Part shown: in pieces, positions 1 to 9,927 of the stretch | Numbering within the stretch: position 1 is the first letter of the stretch | How the letters are laid out: each line of letters begins with the position of its first letter | Assembly: GCF_022539505.1 (NCBI RefSeq) | Contig: NC_061508.1 | Span: 265,366,736 to 265,430,735 of the forward strand | DNA: 64,000 nucleotides | Reading direction: 5' to 3' | Origin: Lolium rigidum | Taxonomy: Eukaryota > Streptophyta > Magnoliopsida > Poales > Poaceae | The notes under the pieces: model-generated | Told to the model about the DNA's origin: nothing | Seen by the model: the letters and a program-made list of their open reading frames with translations, nothing else | The model's database searches: none | Made by a program: the position numbers and the translations under genes

Positions 1-1216
1 GAACGAGTAGTAAGAGCACGTCAATGAGCAAACATGGCGAGGCTGATCCTTGTGATCGGCCCCAAAAATGTATGAAGGGACATTGCAAAACCTTCACCGA
101 GCAAGCAACATGGAGGCCGATTCCAGCAATCGGCCAAAATTATCCTCACCATCCATTCTGCCTGGGTTCGACATGTTATCCAACAGAGCCGATACCATCA
201 ATTCTCTTGACAGAATCGGCTCCGGGGGGCACCCAGGTAGATAAAACACGAGGATATGCAGTGAAGTGCCTCATTCTTTGGTAATGAGTATTGGAGTGTG
301 GGGGCCGATGCATAAGTCGGCCGTAAAAAAAAATTCAAAAAATTCAAAAAATTTTGAGCACAGCCGATGCAGCAGACATCGACTTAAGGATATAAAAGCC
401 GATGCATGGCCATCGACTCAAGAGGAATAACTGTTACGATCAGAGGGTCAATGGAGCACGAAGGGAGATTTTAATGGAAGAACTCCTCGATGGAGTGGTT
501 TAAGGGCTCGGATCCTCTCTTCAAGAACAATGCCAAGAGCAGCCTGGACGTGCAGATCAGGTCAAGGATGGATTGCATTAGATCCGCCAAAGGAAAGGAG
601 CCGATCCAGCTGGCAAGGTGCAGGAAGAACTGAAGAAGCTCGGGGGGCAGCTCACCTTGAAGGCTCTCTGCTCTGGGAAGCCGATTTATGTTCGAATCGG
701 CTGGTTCTGCATAAAAAGCTCCCTCAGACATGATCAAGTCCAGGTCCATACAGCTAATTTGCGTATCCTCGTCTCTGTTTTGCCTTGGCTGAGACTCGGG
801 GGGGCAACAGGCCTGGTAGGTGCCCTATTTTTGAGAGCCGATTGGAGTTACCTCGGCTATCACTGCATCATGATCTTCTCGGGAAGGAGCTGGGAGGGAA
901 AAGCCGTCGTCACGAGTACGAGGTTTGGACCGTCGTTGGTCTTGCAAGAAAAGGAAGAGACTGATTTCTCAAATTAGCCGATGAACAGTCATCGGCTGCG
1001 GGATTGCAAAACGCCACGGTCGAGAAAAACAATAATAGCCCGATTCGTTACTATCGGTCTTGGTGTGGCAAGCGGGAGGATGGAAATTGGATTAATGAAA
1101 GGAGAAATTGGAAGGACAATTCTCATTAATTCAAAGGAGCGGCTTTACAAGAAGAGCCGATGGCTCTCAAAGAGGGATCTAGTGCCTAGTGCATCGCTAT
1201 CGCTAGTTCTACTCTA

Positions 1217-1501
1217 CTAGTCGTCGCTGTCCTCATCATCGCCGTCGTCGAGGTCGTCGGCGCTGCTCCCGGGAAGCTCCTCGCCGCTGCTGCCCCAGCC
1301 GTCGGCTGGAGCTTCCTCCTCCTCCTCGTCATCATCATCATCCTCGCTATCCGCCCAGCTGCGGAAGCGCTTGTTTGGTGAACAGAGCAGAGCAAGGGGA
1401 TGGAGTGGTGAACCATTTGGCACAGATAAATAAAGAGAGTGTAGTGGAGATTTAATGCCATGATGGTTCTCGAGGACGTGATGCCGAAATTGACAATTCA
1501 T
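1217..1501 (-). CDS. Antisense acidic ORF next to the 3' LTR (94 codons)
   Basis: The ORF runs opposite to its host retrotransposon and ends about 130 bases before the LTR. Its C-terminal half is strongly acidic: a run of Asp and Glu near residues 50-62, then a Gly/Ser-rich linker, then a second Asp-rich tail ending in DDEDSDD. It has no signal peptide or membrane segment. I do not recognise a domain. Tat-lineage Gypsy elements can carry an antisense ORF at this position, so this could be a remnant of one. It could also be a chance product of GAC/GAG-like trinucleotide repeats, since the region is rich in TCG/TCC triplets. Confidence 0.35.
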   Translation of the reverse strand: MNCQFRHHVLENHHGIKSPLHSLYLSVPNGSPLHPLALLCSPNKRFRSWADSEDDDDDEEEEEAPADGWGSSGEELPGSSADDLDDGDDEDSDD

Positions 1502-1615
1502 ACAGAGAAGCCCGGAGACGAGGCGTAATGATGGAAGATTCTGCGGCGGTTACTGCTCTGCCACGACATGACCCGACGAAAGAAGAGCATAATGATTTTG
1601 GAAATGTCATTTCCA

Positions 1616-1630
1616 AAACCAGGGGGCATG
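1616..1630 (+). other. Polypurine tract of the Gypsy element
   Basis: The tract CCAGGGGGCATG directly precedes the TG that opens the LTR at 1631. This is the expected place for the plus-strand primer of reverse transcription. Confidence 0.55.
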
Positions 1631-1844
1631 TGTTATCACCAGATTTTGACCAAATCAGGAGGTGGGCCGCGATCAGGATGGGCTTGGAAGATTACACGTG
1701 GAAGATCTCTGAAGCGGCCTTGCATAGAGAATTTGGGCTAAATTGCCCGTGTATCTTTAATTATAGTAGATTGCATCTAGATTAAAAGTTAGAGTTTGTC
1801 TCGTGCACGGTGGGATTATTCCCACGTTAGAAAGTCCGCTGGAC

Positions 1845-1853
1845 TATAAATAT
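1845..1853 (+). promoter_or_regulatory. TATA box of the Gypsy LTR
   Basis: TATAAATAT lies about 215 bases into the LTR, a normal distance for the U3/R boundary. Transcription would start about 30 bases downstream. Confidence 0.6.
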
Positions 1854-1957
1854 GTATCTAGGGTTTACGGAATAAACAACAACCAACGTTCAACCACAAA
1901 CAAATCTCGGCGCATCGCCAACTCCTTCGTCTCGAGGGTTTCTACCGGTAAGCACCA

Positions 1958-1992
1958 TGCTGCCTAGATCGCATCTTGCGATCTAGGCAGCA
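1958..1992 (+). other. Perfect 16-bp hairpin in the LTR leader
   Basis: The arm TGCTGCCTAGATCGCA at 1958-1973 is the exact reverse complement of 1977-1992, with a three-base loop. It lies about 110 bases after the TATA box, so it would be in the transcribed leader of the retroelement RNA. Confidence 0.85.
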
Positions 1993-2129
1993 CAAGCCTG
2001 CCCACGTTGTTCATGCGTTGCTCGTACTGAAGCCTTTTTGATGGCGAACAACGTAGTTATCTTAGACATGTTAGGGTTAGCATTGTTCTTCATATTACAT
2101 GCTTTCGTAGTGCAACCCTTGCATGTCTA

Positions 2130-2164
2130 GCCGCCCTTACACCTATCTTAGGTGTAGGGGCGGC
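2130..2164 (+). other. Second hairpin in the LTR leader
   Basis: Arms GCCGCCCTTACACCT (2130-2144) and AGGTGTAGGGGCGGC (2150-2164) pair at 14 of 15 positions around a five-base loop. With the hairpin at 1958 it forms a pair of strong stems in the same transcribed region. Confidence 0.75.
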
Positions 2165-2799
2165 ACCCCGCTTGATCATCGTTTAGTAGATCTGATCCGT
2201 TACGGTTGCTCCTTGTTTCATCAAGGATTAGTTTAACATCCGCAATAGTTAGGCCTTACAAAGGGTTGGAGGATCCAGCGGCGTGTAGGGTGGCGTTTGC
2301 TAGCCCTAGAAAGGATGTTCCGGGGATCAACCTCGTGTTGGTTTTTAGGCCCTGTCTAGGATCGGCTTACGGTCACCGTGCGCGAGCGCGAGGCCCAATC
2401 GTGAGTAGGATGATCCGATTATGCGGTGAAAACCCTAAATCGTCGTAGATCTAATCAGCTTTATCTTGATCAAGCAGGACCACCATATATTCGGACACCT
2501 CGTCCGGATCATGGGTGGATCGGCTCTTTGAGCCGATTCACGGGATAACCTGAGAGCCGATCGAGGCTCGTATTTAATGTGTACGTGTGTGCCCTGCAGG
2601 AAACTAAGCGAGGCATCATCCACACCTTCTCGACCGGGTATAGGTCAGGTGGCACGCCCTTGCAGTTGGCATCGGCGCGTGCGACCAGGAGGCTTTGCGG
2701 GCCGTCGCTCTGAGGGACTGGGGCCAGCCGCAGCCCTAGTTGTTCCCGGCTCTACGGTGTTGCCCGTCTCTGCCCGCCAGGGGGTTTCTGACGTCAACA

Positions 2800-5700
2800 C
2801 AGGCATGGCCTCGTCACTGCACTGGTTTACCCTTTCGCCTCCACCACCACGTTCGCGACCTCAGCCTCCGCGTTGGACTCTCTGTTGGATGGTCATGGAA
2901 ACTATGTCGGATCCTCCTTGTTGTTGATCATCTGGCGGGTTCTTCTACTTGTTGTTGTTGTTGCTTTTGTTCGGTTGGTTTGGGACTGTGATAGCTTGGA
3001 GCGAACCACGAGCATCATCATCTAGGGTTGCAAAAGTGCTAGCAGTTGCGATCATCTTTTTCAATGTACGTAAGAGTTCGGGATGCGTGCTCGCGGGTTA
3101 ACGTGTGTCGTAGGAGCCCTCCTCTGCTTAATCCACCGATGAACACAAGCATGGCGGTTTCGTCTCCTATGCCTTCAGTAGAATTTTTTATCTCTAACCA
3201 TCGGGAAAGGAAATCTCTGGAGGTATTGTATTTTTTCTGATGGCATTGCTGCAAGTCAACGACAGTGAAGCGGTGCTTTTAGGTTCCTTTAAAGTAGTTG
3301 TTGGTGGCTTGTCTGAGGTCGAACCAATTGTGGATAGACCTTTTCCACATATCTCCTAAACATTGGCGGGCCGGACCTGTGAGGTACAGCTGAAGCATCT
3401 GACATGCGAGTTTTGGGGTTTCTACGGCGGAGGCCAGAACGATGTAGAAATCATCCAACCAAGTATTGTGTAATTGTGTGATATCGTATACTTTCAAGCT
3501 GCTAGGTAGCCGGAAATTAAAGCCTCTAGGCATAGCTGTTGCTCGGATCTGAGTTTTGAAGCAAAGTGGGCCGGCATATGCCTCGCGATAGGTGTCCAGG
3601 CGATCACGAGCGGCATAGTCCACGTTTCGGGCATCAAGAGATGGCAATCGACGAGGTCAAGAGGGATGTCTGCCTCCGCCACCTCCTCCTTTGTCGCTGG
3701 GCGGTGTGGAGGATTTTTCTTGTTATGTGCACCATATGAATCGCCATGAACTTCCTTCTTTCTTCCTCTACGGTGGATGACCTTTCGGTGGCCATCGTCG
3801 TAATTATTTTTTCCGCCATTTTTATGGCGGCTTTTCTTTCCGCCATGCTCATCCCTGCCGCCTTTCCTGCTTCCCCTTGGTTCTGCATGGTCACAGATAT
3901 TTATTCCTCATGGGACATCAGGCCTCTGGATCTTGATCCAGATCTAGGATCCATTTGTCCACCACTATGTTGTATTTTGGCATTTCCATGACATGTCAAC
4001 CGTAGCGGTCCATGACTAAAGGATGGAAGGTCTGATACTTGGGCAAGGGTGCAGTGCCTGCAAGCTGGAACTTAAAGTTCGGGGGACAAGTTTTTGACAA
4101 TAATTTGTTTTTTTCTTGTCCTCTCGTAGATGTTTGGATTATGTTTCGATATTCTCGTGGAGCTTCTGAGCCTTTTCCTGATATTCTTTGGCCCTTGCTT
4201 TGATTCTCATATTTTCCTAGGATGCATTTTCGAAGTTCTTGGCTTCCATGAGGAGATCTTTGTGCATCCCATCAATCCGAGTAAACTTTTCATGCATTGC
4301 AGCATGATGGGTGTGATCATGAGCTCTCCATACCTTGTAGGATCGTCTCTTGCTCCAACGGGGTGATGACTGCAAGTGCACAGTTCAATTTTAGCTAGTT
4401 TCGAAATAAGAATATCGAACCACGAGGATCTACTAGTTAAGGTCTTAGTGCCCCTTGCTACTATCTATTAAGAGACACTTGTAAGTCACTCTTTAATCTC
4501 AAGTAAGGGTGTTTTGAAGAGAGTTGTATTTGGTTGCAAAAAAGTAAATAAAGCAATAAAGTAATAAGTGTAGTGAGAAATGAAGTGAAACTCAAATATG
4601 CTTTTAATCATGTTGTGTGTGGAGAGAGATCATAATAAGATGCGCCCAGAAAACCATTTGTCATTGCATCTCTAAATAACCACTGCAGCTAGCCTTCTGC
4701 AACCACATATTGACTGTCGCATTTAAGAGTTTCCCCATGGTTATCGATATCAGCTTCGTGAGTCTCTCTTTATCCCTCCCTTCCATATGATAGAGCACCT
4801 CCGTGGTAATGTCACTTCCTGCCATACACTATGTCATACTTAAAAGGGTAGTTCTCTCTCTAGTCTCTGAGGCAAATATTACATGGTGCACTTCACATAA
4901 TATCTAGAGAGAAAACTAACACGCAATCATATATTAATATCATAGAGATCATCCTTGATTCATCTCATAGTGATGCTAGGGTTTCTCCAGCTCCCCAATA
5001 ATAAATGGAACTACTCACACATGGAAGCAATCAAGAACATCATCATAATCTTGTGGATGGAATAAAGGTAATGGTATGAATTCAAATACAAATCCCAAAT
5101 AGCAATTAAGATCACTACTATGGTTGAATAGGTAAGGGATTGGTGATGGTGATGAAGATGCATAGGTTGATGATAACTGGATGATGCCTTGTCCCCAATG
5201 ATCCTTGTAGCAGTCTTCTCCCAAGGCCCTCCTCCAGATCTCTCCAAGAGCTGATGTTTTAGTGTTTTTGGTGGCTGTGTATGTTCGATCGCTCCACCGT
5301 CTGCGCGAGATGAAAGTATTTGACGAGGCAGAGCTCTTGGCGACTCCTCGCCATATGGACCCCTCTCTCTCCTGGTGAGGTCCTCCCATATCGATGCCCG
5401 CTAAACCGTCTGAAGTTCCTCCTTGCATCCTCCTTTAGCCCAGGTACGTGGTTGAGTGCTCATATGACTTTTATGACGTCAAAACACCATAAAGATGATA
5501 GTATTTATTGATATTTCATTATTTCTTTAATATTTTGAGATCCTGCTGAAACAAGCATAAAAGTTGCGCGCAAGCATAATGAGATACCAAAATCCTATTG
5601 ATACACAAGGATATCTATGTAAAATAAAGGGATAATAACACTCAAAAAATGCACTCATCATGGGGGTTCTTGAAGTTCCGGGCGGAAACACATTTTGCTA

Positions 5701-6357
5701 GGGTGGAAACGGTGGTGGTGGATCTGGATTGCTCCGACCAGCGTCAACCATATCTGTGTCCTCCTTAGGTGCTTCTGGTTCCAACACCAGGTTGCTCTGG
5801 TTGGCAGTGTCATCTCCGGCCACCTCTGTGATGGTCGCAAAGACCTATTGGGTGGTAGGTTGCTAACTTCTGCGATCTCATCATCGTACTGTTTCATGGC
5901 TACCGCATATTCCTCCCAATTCATGGGTGAACGATCATCTAGATTGGGTTCAAGGGTATCCAGGATGGACTCGTCGTTTCTGGCTTCCTCTTAAGGAGTG
6001 GATCCGGACGTGGATTCAATGTAGTACACGAAGTGGCACCTTTGCTTCCATAACACCTGGGAGGCACAAGTGGATCTGCATTGGTCTTCCACTGCATATC
6101 CAACATAGTGGCGGTTTGGGTGGGTTTTGAGTTTTGTAGATCCAGGGTGGATCCAACCATTGCAGTTTCGTGCAGGGTTTATTCTGGTAAACTAGTGGAA
6201 TCGCTAGTCTCGTCGATGAAGAGGTGGATTCTACCGATTGGGACGATGGAACAGTCGACGGAGTTCTCCTTTGCCGAGATCTAGCACTCGTTGTTGGGGA
6301 CGATAGGGTAGTTTCCGTCGTAGAGGATGCATGAATATCATGTGTGTTGAATATCAT
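2800..6357 (-). pseudogene. Decayed Gypsy gag, interrupted by a solo LTR
   Basis: Minus-strand gag homology runs from about 6357 down to 2800. The clearest part is at 3279-3647, with the Gypsy gag signature LACQMLQLYLTGPARQ, followed at 3039-3254 by REFLSRW-like and GIGDETAMLVFIGGL motifs typical of plant gag. The C-terminal part (2800-3030) is rich in Gln and Arg/Gly. The frame is broken several times by stops and shifts, so no functional capsid can be made. A solo LTR (4364-5660) and, at its left edge, the element ending at 2799 are both inserted into it, making this the oldest layer of the nest. No protease or reverse transcriptase of the same element is visible. Confidence 0.75.
4364..5660 (+). 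repeat. Solo LTR inside the gag remnant
   Basis: The block opens TGATGACTGCAAG and closes GCACTCATCA (TG...CA), 1297 bp, with no second copy nearby. The flanks CGGGG (4359-4363) and TGGGG (5661-5665) fit a 5-bp target duplication with one change. Gag sequence resumes on both sides. There is no coding content. It most likely arose by LTR-LTR recombination of a full element. Confidence 0.7.
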
Positions 6358-7382
6358 GTGAGTTGCTATGCATGTTCGTCTTGTCTGAAGTAAGGGTGAT
6401 TTATTATGATCAAATGGTTTGAGTATGCATATTGTTAGAGAAGAACATTGGGCCGCTAACTAAAGCCATGAATCATGGTGGAAGCTTCAGTTTGGACATC
6501 AATCCTCAATCTCTTATGAGAATATTATCTGTTGTTGAATGCTTATGCATTAAAGAGGAGTCCATTACCTATTGTCTATGTTGTCCCGGTATGGATGTCT
6601 AAGTTGAGAATAATCAAAAACGAGAAATCAAATGCGATCTTTCTCCTTAGACCTTTGTACAGGCGGCATAGAGGTACCCCTTTGTGACTTGGTTGAAACA
6701 TATGTTATGCAATGATAATCCATGTAAATCCAAGCTAATTAGGACAAGGTGCGAGCACTATTGGTAATCTATGCACGAGACTTGCAACTTATAGGATGTC
6801 TTATACATAATACATATGATTTATTACTACCGTTGACAAAATTGTTTCTATGTTTTCAAAATGAAAAGCTCTAGCACAAAAATAGTAATCCATGCTTCCG
6901 TCTGCAAAGGGCCTATCTTTTACTTTATGTTGAGTCAGTCTACCTACTTCTTTCTATCTTAGAAGCAAACACTTGTGTCAACTGTGTGCATTGATTCTTA
7001 CATGTTTACCTATTGCACTTGTTATATTACTTTGTGTTGACAATTATCCATGAGATATACATGTTGAAGTTGAAAGCAACTGCTGAAACTTATATCTTCC
7101 TTTGTGTTGCTACAAAGCTTTCTACTAAGAATCTATTGCTTTATGAGTTAACTCTTATGCAAGTCTTATTGATGCCTATCTTGAAAGTACTATTCATGAA
7201 AAGTCTTTGTTATATGATTCAGTTGTTTATTCATTGTCTTTACCATTGCTTCGAATCACTGCATTCATCTCATATGCTTTACAATAGTATTGATCAAGAT
7301 TATGATGGCATGTCACTTCAGAAATTATCCTTGTTATCGTTTACCTACTCGAGCGCGAGTAGGAACTAAGCTTGGGGATGCT
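6345..7382 (+). mobile_element. 3' internal region of an Athila-like element, copy A
   Basis: This non-coding stretch is closely repeated at 14545-15574 and again at 61829-62427. It ends in AAGCTTGGGGATGC just before an LTR that starts TGATACGTCTC, so it is the 3' interior of an LTR element truncated on its left at about 6345, where it joins the minus-strand gag remnant. Short ORFs within it are not conserved in the other copies and look accidental. Confidence 0.75.
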
Positions 7383-8966
7383 TGATACGTCTCAAACGTA
7401 TCTATAATTTCTTATGTTCCATGCTACTTTTGTAATGATACTCACATGTTTTATACACACTTTATGTCATTATTATGCATTTTCTGGCACTAACCTATTG
7501 ACGAGATGCCGAAGAGCCAGTTGTTGTTTTCTGCTGTTTTTGGTTTCAGAAATCCTACAAAGGAAATATTCTTGGAATTGGGCGAAATCAACGCCTAGGG
7601 TCTTATTTTTCCACGGAGCTTCCAGAAGACCGAAGAGCATACGAAGTGGGGCCACGAGGTGGCCAGACCATAGGCCGGCGCGGCCAGGGAGGGGCCCGCG
7701 CCGCCCTATGGTGTGGGCCCCTCGTCAGCCCTCCAACGCTGCCCTTCGTCGCGAAAACCCCTGTACCGAGAGCCACAATACGGAAAACCTTCCAGAGACG
7801 CCGCCGCCGCCAATCCCATCTCGGGGTATTCAGGAGATCTCCTCCGGCACCCTGCCGGAGAGGGGAATCATCTCCTGGAGGACTCTTCATCACCATGATC
7901 GCCTCCGGGTTGATGTGTGAGTAGTTCACCCCTGGACTATGGGTCCATAGCAGTAGCTAGATGGTCGTCTTCTCCTCATTGTGCTATCATGTTAGATCTT
8001 GTGAGCTGCCTATCATGATCAAGATCATCTATTTGTAATGCTACATGTTGTGTTTGTTGGGATCCGATGAATATGGAATACTATGTCAAGTTGATTATCA
8101 ATCTATCATATATGTGTTGTTTATGTTCTTGCATGCTCTCCGTTGCTAGTAGAGGCTCTGGCCAAGTTGATACTTGTAACTCCAAGAGGGAGTATTTATG
8201 CTCGATAGTGGGTTCATGCCTCCATTGAATGCTGGGACAATGACGAGAAAGTTCTAAGGTTGTGGATGTGCTCGTTGCCACTAGGGATAAAACATCAATG
8301 CTTTGTCTAAGGATATTTGTGTTGATTACATTACGCACCATACTTAATGCAATTTTCTGTTGTTTGCAACTTAATACTGGAAGGGTGCGGATGCTAACCT
8401 GAAGGTGGACTTTTTAGGCATAGATGCATGCTGGATAGCGGTCTATGTACTGTGTCGTAATGCCCTGATTAAATCTCATAGTAGTCATCGTAATATATGT
8501 ATGTGCATTGTTATGCCTTCTCTATTTGTCAATTGCCCAACTGTAATTAGTTCACCCAACATGTTGTTTATCTTATTGGAGAGACAACACTAGTGAACTG
8601 TGGACCCCGGTCCATTCTTTTACATCTGAAATACAATCTATCGCAAACTCGTTCTTACTTGTTCTTCGCAAACAAACATCATCTTTCACACTATACATTT
8701 AATCCTTTGTTTACAGCAAGCCGGTGAGATTGACAACCTCACTGTTACGTTGGGGCAAAGTACTTTGATTGTGTTGTGCAAGTTCCACACTGGCGCCGGA
8801 ATCCCTGGTGTTGCGCCGCACTACACTCCGTCACCAACGACCTTCACGTGTTCCTTGACTCCTATTGGTTCGATAACCTTGGTTTCTTACTGAGGGAAAA
8901 CTTGCTGCTGTACGCATCACACCTTCCTCTTTGGGTTCCCAACGGACGTGTGCTTCACGCGTATCA
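7383..8966 (+). repeat. 3' LTR, Athila-like subfamily 1 (copy A)
   Basis: It starts TGATACGTCTCAAACG and ends CACGCGTATCA, 1584 bp. The same LTR subfamily appears reversed at 17284-18347 and at the window end from 62428. It shares its opening 200-300 bases with subfamily 2 (LTRs at 9344, 9928, 15575, 36830) but diverges afterwards. Similar LTRs are very abundant in Triticeae Gypsy families such as Sabrina or WHAM; that name is a guess. Confidence 0.75.
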
Positions 8967-9343
8967 GCGGCAAACCCAGACAATGGTCCTTACATAGACA
9001 CAAACGGAGCGGTGGCGATGATTCAGAAGGGCAGGCCCTCGAATATGGCCCAGAAGATGATTTCACGACAAGTGTTCATGGCGGAAAAGATGCCTCCACC
9101 AACGATCGAGTAGCTGAATTTGTCCAGACAGGACATCGGGTTCACTCAAGCGGACCATCCACCTCAACTTCCACGACCAGGGCAATCAGCGATGATCCTT
9201 CCAGCAGTAATCGCAGGATTCGACGTATCACGTGTGTTCATAGATGGAGGGAGCAGCATAAACATCATGTACGCAGATACGTTGAGGAAAATGAACATAT
9301 CTCTGGCAAATTTGACACCAACCGACACGCGCTTCCACGGTAT
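8967..9343 (+). pseudogene. Gypsy aspartic protease fragment
   Basis: Between two Athila-like LTRs lies a fragment of a different Gypsy pol gene on the plus strand. It carries the retropepsin core FIDGGSSINIMYADTLRKM near 9236-9295, with the catalytic Asp in a DGGS context usual for grass Gypsy elements. An in-frame TAG at 9111-9113 interrupts the frame, and the LTR at 9344 truncates it. It cannot be functional. It is host sequence into which the flanking Athila-like copies inserted. Confidence 0.75.
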
Positions 9344-9927
9344 TGATACGTCTCAAACGTATCTATAATTTCTTATGTTCCATGCTAGTTTTATGACAAT
9401 ACCTACATGTTTTATTCATACTTTATATCATTTTGATGCATTTTCCGGTACTAACCTATTAACAAGATGCCGAAGCGCCAGTTCCTGTTTTCTGCTGTTT
9501 TTGGTTTCAGAAATCCTACACATGAAATATTCTCGGAATTGGATGAAACAAAAGCCCACGGTCTTATTTTCCACGGAGGCTTCCAGAACACCGAAGAGGA
9601 GACGAAGAGGAGCCACGAGGCGGCCACACCCTAGGGGGCAGCGGCCCCACCCCTGGCGGCGCCGCCCTATGGGGTGGGCCCCTCAGGACACCACCGACAT
9701 CGCCCCTTTGCCTATATATTCTTCCGTCTCCGAAAACCCTACCACAATCGACGATATTCCACGAAGAGTTCCGTAGCCGCCGCCATCGCGAAGACAAGTT
9801 TCGGGGACGAGATCTCTGTTCCGGCACGCCGCCGGGACGGGGAATTGCCCCCGGAGTCATCTCCATCGACACCACCACCATCTTCATCGCCGTTGCTTTC
9901 TCCCATGATGAGGAGGGAGTAGTTCTC
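9344..9927 (+). repeat. Truncated Athila-like LTR, subfamily 2 (copy B)
   Basis: It starts TGATACGTCTCAAACG and follows the subfamily 2 LTR for 584 bp until GTAGTTCTC, where the next element begins at 9928 with a fresh TGATACG. Its remaining part is not found after 17283, so the site has been rearranged as well as invaded. Confidence 0.7.

Larger units (their letters stand above)
1..1630 (+). mobile_element. 3' internal region of a Tat-like Gypsy retrotransposon
   Basis: This stretch leads into a purine-rich tract and a 3' LTR at 1631, so it is the interior of an LTR retrotransposon whose 5' part lies before the window. It has no long sense reading frame. The hexamer GCCGAT or its complement ATCGGC recurs about every 50-100 bases (for example near 117, 200, 302, 362, 399, 599, 679, 836, 975 and 1155). 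An antisense acidic ORF sits just before the LTR. Extra antisense ORFs between pol and the 3' LTR are known in some Tat-lineage Gypsy elements (Grande, Retand), which is why I suggest that lineage. No pol domain is visible here. Confidence 0.6.
1631..2799 (+). repeat. 3' LTR of the Tat-like Gypsy element
   Basis: The LTR opens with TGTTATCACC and closes with GACGTCAACA, giving TG...CA ends over 1169 bp. It contains a TATA box at 1845-1853 and two strong hairpins downstream of it. At 2800 the sequence changes abruptly to minus-strand gag coding sequence of another Gypsy element, so this is the insertion boundary. The matching 5' LTR and target duplication lie outside the window. Confidence 0.65.

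Noticed and set aside
3746..4366. Plus-strand hydrophobic frames resembling membrane proteins
   Set aside because: They lie opposite the Lys/Glu-rich minus-strand gag remnant, whose complement yields Phe/Leu-rich frames.
7646..7924. Arg/Pro-rich ORFs repeated in each Athila-like LTR
   Set aside because: The frames differ between copies A, E and F through indels, and they lie in the GC-rich core of an LTR; not conserved as coding.
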